Below, piece after piece: positions 25,020-34,949 of a stretch of DNA of 64,000 bases. Numbering within the stretch: position 1 is the first letter of the stretch; each line of letters opens with the position of its first letter. The stretch covers positions 32,722,342 to 32,786,341 of the forward strand of contig NC_063256.1 in the NCBI RefSeq assembly GCF_019578655.1, written 5' to 3'. Made by a program: the position numbers and the translations under genes. The DNA is from Ricinus communis (Eukaryota > Streptophyta > Magnoliopsida > Malpighiales > Euphorbiaceae). A model generated the notes under the pieces. That model ran no database searches. It worked only from the letters and a program-made list of their open reading frames with translations, and had not been told where the DNA came from.

Positions 25020-25110
25020 AAAAAAAAAAAAGAAAAAGACAAAGAAAAAGAAAAAGAAAAAGAAAAAGAAAAGAAAAGAAAAGACAAAAGAAAAAGAAAA
25101 AGTCAAAAAA
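25020..25110 (+). promoter_or_regulatory. Long purine tract (A/G), candidate plus-strand priming or enhancer region of copy A
   Basis: About 90 bases of nearly pure A and G built from AAAAAG units, between the third ORF and the TATA box. Reverse-transcribing viruses prime plus-strand DNA at purine tracts; this is a candidate by composition and position only. The antisense ORF across it (poly-Phe) is an artefact. Confidence 0.45.
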
Positions 25111-25274
25111 GCAAAAGAATCTTTCAAAGCATGGCCGACAACTTTCTCAAAAGGTGGTTGCCATTATCATAAGACTCCAAAGACTTCAAAGATAAGTGGA
25201 AGACAACTGGAATCATTTCTACTCCACTAACTAAAGCATCCAAAGCCCGTGAAAGGTATCCAAAGCTCCGAAAA

Positions 25275-25290
25275 CCTCTATATAAAGAGG
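25275..25290 (+). promoter_or_regulatory. Pregenomic RNA promoter, TATA box (copy A)
   Basis: TATATAAAG at 25279-25287 inside the near-palindrome CCTCTATATAAAGAGG, in the position and style of caulimovirid pregenomic promoters (downstream of the last ORF, upstream of the R/poly(A) region). Transcription would run rightward into copies C and B in antisense. Activity is not known. Confidence 0.65.
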
Positions 25291-25363
25291 AGACCTCCAA
25301 AGAAGAACTCAGAACTGGAAGTAGACAGCATAGAGAGATAAGCTCTTCTGTTATCTTGTTCTC

Positions 25364-25448
25364 ATCAAAGTGAAGAAATATAAGAGTGAAAAGAGTGAGT
25401 AGAGAGAAAGAGAAATCTTGTAACTCCTCTTGTAAGTCTATATTTTCT
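25364..25448 (+). repeat. 85-bp direct repeat, unit 1 (viral R/leader)
   Basis: ATCAAAGTGAAGAAATATAA... to TATTTTCT, repeated almost identically at 25645-25729. Unit 1 is in its normal place just after the promoter. Confidence 0.85.
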
Positions 25449-25533
25449 TCTATTTCAAAGTTTTACAAAGTTATATGTTTGTTTAAAGCTGTCAAAGTTG
25501 TTTATTTGTCCATGTTCAAAGTCTGTTATTATT

Positions 25534-25539
25534 AATAAA
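25534..25539 (+). terminator. Polyadenylation signal AATAAA of the viral RNA (copy A)
   Basis: AATAAA about 250 bases after the TATA box. The same signal is kept in copy B (31915-31920, minus). Caulimovirids keep the signal close to the start site so that it is bypassed on the first pass and used after one round of the genome. Confidence 0.55.
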
Positions 25540-25644
25540 GCAATTCAAAGTTTATCTTCTTTATCTATCTTCTACTTTCCCCATCATCAAGCGTATGCTC
25601 TGTGCTTGCCTCGTCTGAGGATCCTGCACATCAGAAACTTGCTG

Positions 25645-25729
25645 ATCAAAGTGAAGAAATATAAGAGTGAAAAGAGTGAGTAGAGAGAGAGAGAAATCTT
25701 GTAACTCCTCTTGTAAGTCTATATTTTCT
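25645..25729 (+). repeat. 85-bp direct repeat, unit 2, at the A/C inversion junction
   Basis: Second copy of the R/leader piece, joined on the left to leader sequence at GCTGATC and on the right, at about 25,730, to the inverted protease end of copy C. Confidence 0.85.
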
Positions 25730-27460
25730 AAGAAAGGAAAAACAATCTTTGAATCTTTGGCTTTGAAAATAATTCCAGCAATTGTCACTTTGAAGGGAGT
25801 TATCAAATTGATAAACGGAGTCCCTAAAATAACAGTTTGCTGAAGGTCTTTTGTAAGAATGAAAATATTCTTTAAAGCAATATTGTTATTAAGAATTGCG
25901 GCTTCAGTTTTACCGGCAATCTTAATCTTTGAAGAATTGGCTGAAGTCAGCCTTTCTTTTGTTTCTTGATGAAACCTTCTAGGAACCAGTTTGCAGTTGA
26001 TACAATTGAGGTCTGCTCCTGTATCAAACAAGGCGATGGTTTCTATCTGGAAATCATCAAGGAAAACAAGCTTTACTTGAATCAAATATTTTCTTGAAGT
26101 AATTTCCTTTAAAACATTGATAAAGTTTTCAGGAACATTTTCAGAAATTTCAAGGTTTTGAAAATTATTTTCCTCATCAGAATCAGAATCACTATTCTGC
26201 TTGAGGATCAGGCTTTGAAGCAAAACAAAATCATTTTGTTGTTTTTCTTTCAACTCTTTGAGTTCTGTTTTGATGGTTTTAATCTCCTTCTGGAGTTTCT
26301 GAATAGTAGGAAGAGGGTTTTTCAACTTCTTCCCTTTGTCCAAAATCATAGTAAGATCATAAGTATTCTTACTAGAAGAAGGAACCAGAGATTCATTTTT
26401 TAAAATCTCTTTTAAAACCTGTTTTTGAATAAGAGGATCACTAATATGCTTTACAGCTTCAAGAAGAGCTTCTTGTTGCCTAGTGAGCATATTAATGTTC
26501 TTCGAAGAGCTTTCCGAATCATGTCGAACAATCAGTTGAGGTTTTGATTTCATCAATTTGAAATTCTTCCTCAACGTTTGAGAACTCGATTCGGAAGAAT
26601 CAACTAGAAGAGCGAAATTTTTGCTAAAACTTCTTCTTCTATTTGGAGCTCATGGAGTCTCTTTGAAAACTTACAATACTTTGAAGTATGGCCTTTCTTA
26701 CCACATTTAAAGCATGTAATTTTTGAAAAATCTTTTTTGGAATCTTTCTTTGGAAATTTGGAAAGAAATTTGGAAGAAGACGGTTTTTTATAGAAATTTT
26801 CCTTGCTTTTAGAAGGCTTTCTATGTTTTGAAAATCGTTTCTTTTTGAAAGACTTTGAATAAGAATCAACTTTGCATTTCCCTTTGCAACTAGAAGAGGG
26901 CTCTATTGGGTTGTACTCAAACTGGTTACAGAAACTACCTAGTTCCTGCCTAGTCTTTTTCATCTCCCATTTGAGCTGTCTTTGAAGCTTAAGGTCATGG
27001 CAAATTTTTAAACCTTCTTTCTGGGTTAGACTAACTAACTCACCATAAGCATAGAAATCATAAGGGATTTGACCGTTATGGGCTTCTCTTATGGTATTCC
27101 TAACTCTTTCACCTAAAATCTTAGGTAAACCGGCTAAGAATTTTTCCTTCCAGAAATGTTGGCTAGAATCTTCCCTAAGCATGACTCTAGTTAGGAAAGT
27201 GTCTTTCTAACTTTGGAAGTTGCTAAGCTTCTTACAAGTAAGGTTGCTAAGGAGCTCGGCATTTTTGTCTTTGAGCAGAGAAGGGTCTCCTATGAAATGA
27301 TGGGAAATAGTGAGGATTAGAGTTGACACTGCATCCTCAATCGGATTTCCTATTTCATCTAGAATGGGAGTTCCTTCTACTGTGGTTTGGATAGCACCTA
27401 GGATTTGGAGTTATTGTGCTTGAGTGAGATGATAATCCCACCATCCTTTAAGCTGGCCAG
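25730..27460 (-). mobile_element. Endogenous pararetrovirus copy C, fragment (capsid core to protease), minus strand
   Basis: On the minus strand this runs from the capsid core (join at about 27,460) through the basic region and zinc knuckle (CFKCGKKGHTSKYC at about 26,680-26,725) to the end of the protease. It matches copy A 20,083-21,830 in inverted orientation at about 98% over a stretch I compared by eye. The protease keeps DTGAD. It shares with copy A the nonsense codons corresponding to A 20,138 (TAA) and 20,342 (TAG). The ORF 26574-25561 runs out of the protease into antisense leader DNA, a chimera made by the junction. Confidence 0.85.
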
Positions 27461-28911
27461 AAATCTTTGAAGCTGAGTTTTTTCCAAAATTTTATCTGGA
27501 AACTTTGAAGTGAATGCAAGAGATCTCTCAATTGGAGTAATAGTGCCCCGAGAGATATAATGACCAAGAAATCTAATTTTCGTTTGAAAAAGAGATATCT
27601 TAGACTTTGAAACCACTAAACCATTCTTTTTAACAACATAGAAAAATATTTCTAAGTGTTTGAAATGTTGTTCAATGGAATTAGAAAAGATTAATACATC
27701 ATCAATGTAGACAATGCAGAACTTTGAATATGGATTAAAAATGTCATTCATGATCTTTTGAAATTCAGAAGGAGCATTTTTCAATCCAAAAGGCATTACA
27801 TTCCACTCATACTGGCCGAATAGAACTGTAAAAGCCGTTTTGTATCGATCCTTAGGATCAATCTAGATTTGCCAAAATCCTGATTTCATGTCAAACTTTG
27901 AAAAGATGAATGCAGAATGCAGTTTTTGAAGAAGATCTTTTTTGTTGGGAATAGGATACCTAATCCACTTTAGGGCTTTGTTCAAAGGTTTGTAGTTGAT
28001 CACTAGCCTAGGAGTTCCTCTTTCTATCTCGCTATTCTTATTGACATAGAAAGCTGCACAAGACCAAGGTGATCTAGACTTTGAAATCAAACCTTTAGAC
28101 TCAAGATCTCTAATCTCGATTCTACAATAGCTTTCTAAAGACTCATTCATCTGAATGGGTCTGGCTTTAGTAGAGATTTGCTCAACTGAAAAATCATTTT
28201 CATATGGTAAATCTACCATATGTTGCTTTCGATTCCAAAAAGCATTTGGAAGATCAGAACAGAGTTCATTCTCAATCTTCATTTGAAAATCAGAAGTTTT
28301 TCTTTGAATAAAATCATTTTGCAGTTGATCTAGGATTCTCTTCAAACTCACATCTTATTGAAGATGAGAAAGATGGGTCTGTTTTCCTTTGATCAAAGCA
28401 TTGATTTCAAAGTTGTAAATAGAATGGGCTTTGATGAGATTCAAATTTCTCTTTTTTGGTTTTTCTAAAAAGGAAAAACAATCTTTGAATCTTTAACTTT
28501 GAAAATGATTCCAGCAGTTGTTACTTTGAAGGGAGTTATCAAATTGATAAATGGAGTCCCTAAAATAACAATTTGCTGAAGATCCTTTGTAAGAATAAAA
28601 ACATTCTTTAAAGCAATATTGTTATTAAGAATTGCGGCTTCAGTTTTACCGACAATCTTAATTTTTGAAGAATTGGCTGAAGTCAGCCTTTCTTTTGTTT
28701 CTTGATGAAACCTTTTAGGAACCAGTTCGCAGTTGATACAATTGAGGTCTGCTCCTGTATCAAACAAGGTGATGGTTTCTATCTGGAAATCACCAGGGAA
28801 AACAAGCTTTATTTGAATCAAATATTTTCTTGAAGTAATTTCCTTTAAAACATTGATAAAGTTTTCAGAACATTTCGGAAACTTCAAGGTTTTGAGAATT
28901 ATTTTCCTCAT
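27461..28911 (-). pseudogene. Pararetroviral protease and truncated RT (copy B)
   Basis: Pieces 28911-28465 (protease, with catalytic DTGAD), 28351-27863 and 27796-27461 (RT with MPFGLKNAPSEFQ and YIDD). Broken by frameshifts near 28,350-28,470 and by TAG at 27863-27865 where copy A has CAG. RNase H is absent because of the join to copy C. Confidence 0.8.
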
Positions 28912-31022
28912 CGAATTAGAATCACTATTCGCTTGAGGATCGAGCTTTCAAGCAAAACAGAATCATTTTGTTGTTTTTCTTTCAACTCTTTGAGTTCTGT
29001 TTTGATGGTTTTAATCTCCTTCTGGAGTTTCTGAATAGTAGGAAGAGGGTTTTTCAACTTCTTCCATTTGTCCAAAATCATAGTAAGATCATAAGTATTC
29101 TTACTAGAAGAAGGAACCAGAGATTCATTTTTAAAATCTCTTTTAAAACCCTGTTTTGAATAAGAGGATCACTAATATGCTTTGACAAGAAGAACTTCTT
29201 GTTGCCTAGTGAGCATATTAATGTTCTTCGAAGAGCTTTCAATCAGATCGGAACAATCGATTGAGGTTTTGATTTCATCAATTTGAAATTCTTCCTCACT
29301 GTTTGAGAACTCTAATTCAGAAGAATCAACTAGAAGAGCAGAAATTTTTGCTAAAACTTCTTCTTTAATTTGGAGCTCATGGAGTCTCTTTGAAAACTTA
29401 CAATACTTTGAAGTATGGCCTTTCTTACCACATTTAAAGCATGTAATTTTTGAAAAATCTTTTTCGGAATCTTTCTTTGGAAATTTTGAAAGAAATTTGG
29501 AAGAAGACGGTTTTTTATAGAAATTTTCCTTGCTTTTAGAAGGCTTTCTATGTTTTGAAAATCGTTTCTTTTTGAAAGACTTTAAATAAGAATCAACTTT
29601 GCATTTCCCTTTGCAACTAGAAGAGGGCTCTATTGGGTTGTACTCAAACTGGTTACAGAAACTACCTAGTTCCTGCCTAGTATTTTTCATCTCCCATTCG
29701 CCTTTGAAGCTTAAGGTCATGACAAATCTTTAATCCTTCTTTATGGGTTAGACTAACTAACTCACCATAAGTGTAGAAATCATAAGGGATTTGACCGTTA
29801 TGGGCTTCTCTTATGGTATTCCTAACTCTTTCACCTAAAATTTTAGGTAAACCGGCTAAGAACTTTTCTTTCCAGAAAGGTTGGCTAGAATCTTCCCTAA
29901 GCATGACTCTGGTTAGGAAAGTGTCTTTGTAACTTTGGAAGTTGCTAAGCTTCTTACAGGTAAGGTTGCTAAGGAGCTCGGCATTTTTGTCTTTGAGCAA
30001 AGAAGGGTCTCCTATGAAATAAAGGGAAATAGTGAGGATTAGAGTTGACACTGCATCCTCAATCGGATTTCCTATTTCATCTAGAATGGGAGTTCCTTCT
30101 ACTGTGGTTTGGATAGCACCTAGGATTTGGAGTTGCTGTGCTTGAGTGAGATGATAATCCCACCATCCTTTAAGCTGGCCAGAAAATCCAGCTATCACGA
30201 GCTCAATAATGGCTCTATCGGAGGTACCGCTTTGGGTTTTGTAGGTATTGGCTGCCATGGTCATCTGCTGTAAGAGACTAAGGATATTGTATTCAGACAT
30301 TCCATCTATATTCCATTCATGGGCGGAGGCATTGAATCTAGGCGGGTTAGGATATTGTTCCTATTCTCAATTCCTAGATCCGGAGCGGTACTCCTGAAGT
30401 ATTCCAGTCAATCTAGGGATTGGATTCCCAATCATTGATATTGAAGGGTTTTTGAATAGGGCTTTCAAGCTCCGAATCGTTAGACTCATCGCTTTGGGCT
30501 TGTCCTATAGCACCGATATTCCTACTACTTTGAGGAGTATCCGGTACTAGGTTTTGGATGACTCGGAGGTTGCTAATCTACTTAGTTCTCCGCTTTGGTA
30601 AACTCGGTTTGCTTTTGGAAATGGTCTTGGCTTGGCTTTGTAGCCGATATGGCTTAAAAACTGGGTTTTTAAGCTTTTTGACCGGTTCGACTCTTTGGTT
30701 GACCAAGATTGGGGATTGGAGAGGTCACAACTACATGAGGCTTTTGAATCTGGTTTTCTATCCTAACCAGTTGCTTTCCTATAGTGTTTAGACAGGTATT
30801 TGAGAAATTATTCTACTGAACAATGTTCTTGACATTCCTATCTAGGTCTTCGCCTACCAATTTGTAAGGTGTAGCCTCTATTTCGCTCTCTCCATAAGGA
30901 ATGGTTATCTTCCTAAGGGGAGGATGCTCGACCGGAGTTAGGTTTTCTCCTACCTTCCACTCGGGGCTTTGTTCTACTTGACGGACTAATGGACTTATCC
31001 TTAAAGGGATAAAGGATGCCAT
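28912..31022 (-). pseudogene. Pararetroviral coat protein region (copy B), broken
   Basis: Starts at ATG 31022-31020; the first ~70 codons are open (FIPLRISPLV, RKITIPYGESEIEATPYKLV), then decayed sequence, then capsid core 30300-29677 and zinc-knuckle part 29720-29172 in a shifted frame. At the site of A's TAA (20,138) copy B still has a glutamine codon (CAACAA-type context) and at A's TAG (20,342) a tyrosine codon. Confidence 0.75.
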
Positions 31023-31062
31023 TTTCTTTGCAATGAATTTAAAACCAATCAAAAAATTTGAT

Positions 31063-31563
31063 TTAGGCTTTGTTTTGAATGCAAAATTGATAGTATTTTT
31101 CCTGAATACTATCTTTTTCTTTTAAAAAAAGATGGTTTTTCTTTGAATAGAAATCTTCATGCAAAAGTTTTTTGTCAATTTCAAACTCTTTTGAAATCAT
31201 GTTGATCTTTGCTTCAAGGTTTTGGGTTATGGCTGATGGTGATGGTGAAGATGGGGTAGAGGTTATCTCTATATCTTCGTCATCTTTCTTTGGATTTAAG
31301 AGATAAATCTCTTCAAAAGACTTTAAAATTTGAATGTCTCTTTCTTCAGTTTTGATTGTAAAATCAGTATTGAAGAGAGGGAACTTTGAAAACTCATAAA
31401 TTTGTTTCTTTTGGACTTTGGGTATTTCCCAATCATCTATATGCTTTGAAAAATCTTCAATGGTGATTTCTTCACTATTTACTAGACCTTTGTACCTCGA
31501 TGATTCAGAGGCAGAAGAATTTGAGAAAGAAGAAGATCTACAGAAAAAAGGTTCTAAATTCAT
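31063..31563 (-). pseudogene. Pararetroviral movement protein (copy B), large internal deletion
   Basis: ATG at 31563-31561. The first ~90 residues match copy A, then the frame jumps at LLNPKKDDED to the C-terminal part: an 804-base in-frame deletion relative to copy A 18,138-18,942 that removes the whole 30K domain. Both ends of the deleted segment carry ATCCAAAGA. A premature TAA ends it at 31065-31063 where copy A has CAA. Confidence 0.8.
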
Positions 31564-31741
31564 TTTAAAATAAACCAAAATAACTTTCTAGACAAGCTTG
31601 GACCACGACTCTCGGCCTTTGTCATTGGTCTTACTATCACAGCATAAAATAAACAGAACTTGCCTATAGGAAACCTGATGCAGTTTAAAATGAATGTAAA
31701 ATCTTTATAATGTAGATATGCTTCTAATCCCAGAACCCAAT

Positions 31742-31755
31742 TGGCTCTGATACCA
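31742..31755 (-). promoter_or_regulatory. Viral primer-binding site, initiator-Met tRNA (copy B)
   Basis: On the minus strand TGGTATCAGAGCCA, complementary to the 3' end of plant initiator tRNA-Met. It lies between the R/poly(A) region and the MP ATG as in caulimovirids. Only copy B keeps it. Confidence 0.85.
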
Positions 31756-31914
31756 AAATTAACAAGATCTAGAAAACAGAAGGAAATATTAAGCAGTGAA
31801 GATAAAGATCAGCAAGTTTCTGATGTGCAGGATCCTTAGACGAGCCAAGCACAGAGCATACGCTTGATGATGGGGAAAGTAGAAGATAGATAAAGAAGAT
31901 AAATTTTGAATTGC

Positions 31915-31920
31915 TTTATT
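31915..31920 (-). terminator. Polyadenylation signal of the viral RNA (copy B)
   Basis: AATAAA on the minus strand in the same local context as 25534-25539 of copy A. Confidence 0.5.
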
Positions 31921-32034
31921 AATAATAACAGACTTTGAACATGGACATATAAACAACTTTGAAAGCTTTAAACAAACATACAACTTTGTAAAACTTTGAA
32001 ATAGAAGAAAATATAGACTTACAAGAGGAGTTAC

Positions 32035-33565
32035 ATGAACCATGACTCATTCTATATATATATATATATATATATATGTACATATATATACATTTGCCTC
32101 ATTCACAAATAGTATCCAACCATAACTCTTATATGTACATATATGTACACATATATGTATATATATATACATATATATCTATGTGTATATATACAACATG
32201 GCAGATTTAATAGTGTGCATTCACAAATACACCAAAAATTCCACATTAGGAATTCCAAAACTATATTCTCCATATCAGTAATATTATAAGTCTAGATTAA
32301 TTTGAAACTGATTTTACATCAAATGGATGTGAATAGAAAGAGAAACATCAAAAACATTCTACCATGGTCAAGCTGTCAATAAAATTAAGCAACAGAAAGC
32401 ATGATCCAGATTGGCCATCAAAACAGCAAAATCAAGCTTCCTCTATTTCTATAATATTTGTAAATTACATTTCAAATTTGCTATAGCAATAAGTAACACT
32501 CCATTTGGAGTTATAAAAATCCAGATATGGCTAAATCAAATATAATGTTCATATTATAACAGGACATTCGAATTCACCATTCAAAATTCATATAGAATAT
32601 TAAGTTATTCACTTACCTTTGTTGCTCCCTTCCCTTTGCTTGAGCTTACTTGGATGTCACCCTCATTCCAAATTGGTTTAGCTGAAATAGATCATAATTC
32701 ACTTATTTTTAAACACCCAAAGTTAATAGAATTTCATATAGCATGATAACATCACTAAGCTCTCTACATATGTGTGGCTGCCAACTATGACAGAATTAAT
32801 AGGGTGAATTTAAAAATCCACCAAAACTTCTATACAATAAATTTCATAATGAAACTTTCCAGATCACTAACCTTATGTGTCTAATATAATTTAAAACTAA
32901 TTTTGTTTCAATTGGAGGTGTATAGAGAAATATCTGTATAAAATAATCCACCTTACTCAGACCAAAGATGGACACTGAACAATAAAATGTATTCTCTTAT
33001 TATACTAACATAGAGCCTGATTCAGATCGAGCTAAAATAAAAGTTTTAGATGACTCTTTAAACTTTCTATATCATTAAAGAATACTCAATTTAAAGCTTC
33101 CTAGCTCAAGATATGATCAAAATAATAAGACTGAAAAACTAGGTCTTTAGAACTCGAATTCTATGTCTTCTAAATCCTAACTTAAGATGAAGATTAAAAT
33201 TAAAAATGGATTCTAAACCTCCAAATTCCACTTGAAAATTCAGTTTTCTTTTTTTTTGAAGAAAAAGAAGAAAAAGAAGAAAGAAAGAAGAAGGAAGAAG
33301 AAGGAAGAAGAACTACCATCTTTTCTTTCTTCTTCCCCTTTTCTATCATGTTAAAAAAAAAATTTAGGTTCAATTAAGCCCTTAATTTTTTTGCCATTAA
33401 TCAACTCAATCCCTTAACTTTCTAATTCTTATTATGGACTTAATAGTAATATTTATAATATTCTTCTATTTAACATTAGCACTAATACTATACATATCTC
33501 ATGCATTTCTCATATCTATATGATATGCATGTTATAAAAATAAATGCAAATGCATTAGGTGGGCA
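32035..33565 (-). mobile_element. Gypsy-LTR-like insert, 5' portion (right of the pararetrovirus)
   Basis: On the minus strand it begins TGTAATGCCCACC at 33565, a typical start of plant Ty3/gypsy LTRs, directly next to the right TTTAA duplication (33566-33570). It contains an internal diverged duplication (about 32,198-32,340 and 32,787-32,950), a GTAAGTG splice-donor-like site near 32,620 and GAA-rich DNA near 33,255-33,320. No ORF. Confidence 0.6.
32053..32136 (+). repeat. Right copy of viral-flank duplication with (TA)n
   Basis: (TA)n at 32053-32077, then TGCCTCATTCACAAATAGTATCCAACCATAACTCTTATAT at 32095-32136, matching 17,675-17,730 in direct orientation. Confidence 0.7.
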
Positions 33566-34557
33566 TTACATTTAATCCCTTACCCAAACATTCAGCATCA
33601 CCTTTTGAGCTTTGAATATAAGAATTAAACACTTAACTACCTAAAGCTTCAATCACAAGCTTGAACCTTGAATACAATATAAAAAGATGAAGATTTGAGT
33701 TGTTGGGAGTAAATGCATAATGGGAGCTCAAAGTAAATGCTCTTGCTTGACATAGAACATTTTAGAAATGATGTTTAAATACTTCTAAGTGAAATAGAGC
33801 CATTGCATCCTCATTAAATGTAAAAAATAGCCGTCTCTGCAACAGTCATAAATGTAGCTTCACGGGCATGAACAATTCTTCACGTTCGTGAATCATCAGC
33901 TCGGAAAACATAGTTGAAAAGTTGGAACCCGTCATGGCCGTGAATAATTCTTCATGGTTGTGAAAATTGTTTTCACGGTTGGAAACTCTTGTTCACGGCT
34001 GGGAACTCTAGTTTCACGGCTTGGAAAATTTGGTCATGAGCTCTTTTATGATTTCTTAAAAATCTAATGAGTCTCCATCAGTCACGGGCGTGAATATCCT
34101 TCACGACTGGAAAGATTTGTTCATGGCTGGAAACCTTCCCCGTGAACCCTTTTGTAGTTTTTTCAAGTTTTAAGGAGGAGATCGTTTTTCACGGGCATGA
34201 ATATTTCTTTAGGGCTGGGAAAATCTCCTTGACGGGTTGGGAACTCTCCTCGAGAATTCTTTTGTAGTATCTTTTATTTTTAAGGAAGAAAACATTTTCA
34301 CGAGCGTGAATATTTCTTCACGGCTATGAATTCTCGTTTTCACAGCTGGAAAGAACGTCGTGAATGTTACTGTCCTTTTTGCTGTTTGAGACGAGAATTC
34401 TTCATGCCTAGGAAACTGAAGTTTCATGGGCATGAAGCTTCCCTATCTTAGAAGAACTAATTTTCTTTCCTTGCACATAAACACTCAAATATAAAATTAG
34501 TCATTCTTAATTGTTTGTAATGATCAAAATAGGATTAATAACCCTCAAGGTTCAACA
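33566..34557 (-). repeat. Copia 3' LTR, inner fragment
   Basis: Aligns with 39,486-40,517 (shared CCTCACCTTTTGAGCTTTGAATATAAG-type block and the CACGG/CGTGAA array). Minus-strand start TGTTGAACC at 34557. TTTAA at 33566-33570 is the right copy of the nested insert's target duplication. Confidence 0.85.
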
Positions 34558-34570
34558 TTCTCCTCTTTTT
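34558..34570 (-). promoter_or_regulatory. Copia polypurine tract
   Basis: Minus strand AAAAAGAGGAGAA abutting the LTR start TGTTGAACC, the expected place of the plus-strand primer. Confidence 0.8.
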
Positions 34571-34949
34571 GATGGTGAGAAATAATTATTTTTAATATTG
34601 ATTTCTCCCCCTATCAAAAGGAGTTTATGCTAGTGATATTTCAAGAGCTTAAACAACTTATTCAAGAATATACTCAACTCATTTGGATCATAGATAGCCA
34701 CAATAACAATCACAATAAAACTTGAATATTAATGAATATATCATTGATGATTATAATTAGAAAAAAAAAAGAACTAACAACGATAAATAAAAAGATATGC
34801 ACTTGTACTACTTTCTCCCCCTTTGGCACCATTAAAAAGCAACAAAGCCAAATAGAAGGAAGTACAAAAAACATAAAATTCACAGTAAATTTCCATCAAT
34901 CATATGCCAATTTTTCATTTGATGTAGTTCATATGTTCATACACTCTTC

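Larger units (their letters stand above)
17760..25729 (+). mobile_element. Endogenous pararetrovirus copy A (Caulimoviridae), nearly complete, defective
   Basis: Order on the plus strand: truncated leader (homology to copy B begins about 17,773), movement protein 17870-19237, coat protein/zinc knuckle from 19239, protease/RT/RNase H to 23406, third ORF 23411-24922, purine tract, TATA box 25279, poly(A) signal 25534, duplicated leader piece to 25729. Gene order and the tRNA-Met primer site kept in copy B identify the family. MP and CP are in different frames with one base between stop and start, and CP, PR and RT form one polyprotein, so a three-ORF genome is inferred; I do not assign a genus. 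CP, PR and the third ORF are broken by stops or frameshifts. The left leader with the primer site is missing. Confidence 0.9.
27461..32034 (-). mobile_element. Endogenous pararetrovirus copy B, 5' half (leader to RT), minus strand
   Basis: Minus-strand order: R/leader from 32034, poly(A) signal 31920-31915, primer-binding site 31755-31742, internally deleted MP, coat protein, protease, RT up to about 27,461 where it is joined to copy C. RT ends in QLQRF, then jumps to capsid sequence at a shared AGAAA. It lacks RNase H, the third ORF and the promoter. It differs from A and C at many sites and is a separate lineage. Confidence 0.85.

Noticed and set aside
24885..25127. Minus-strand ORF rich in Phe
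   Set aside because: It is the antisense of the A/G tract at 25,020-25,110; low complexity, no homology.
31742..31755. tRNA-Met gene
   Set aside because: Only the 3'-terminal complement of the tRNA is present here and at 39,169 and 42,982; these are primer-binding sites.
34209..34433. Minus-strand ORFs in the copia LTRs (also 40,110-40,373)
   Set aside because: They translate the repeated CACGG/CGTGAA motif array; no gene expected in an LTR and no protein family recognised.
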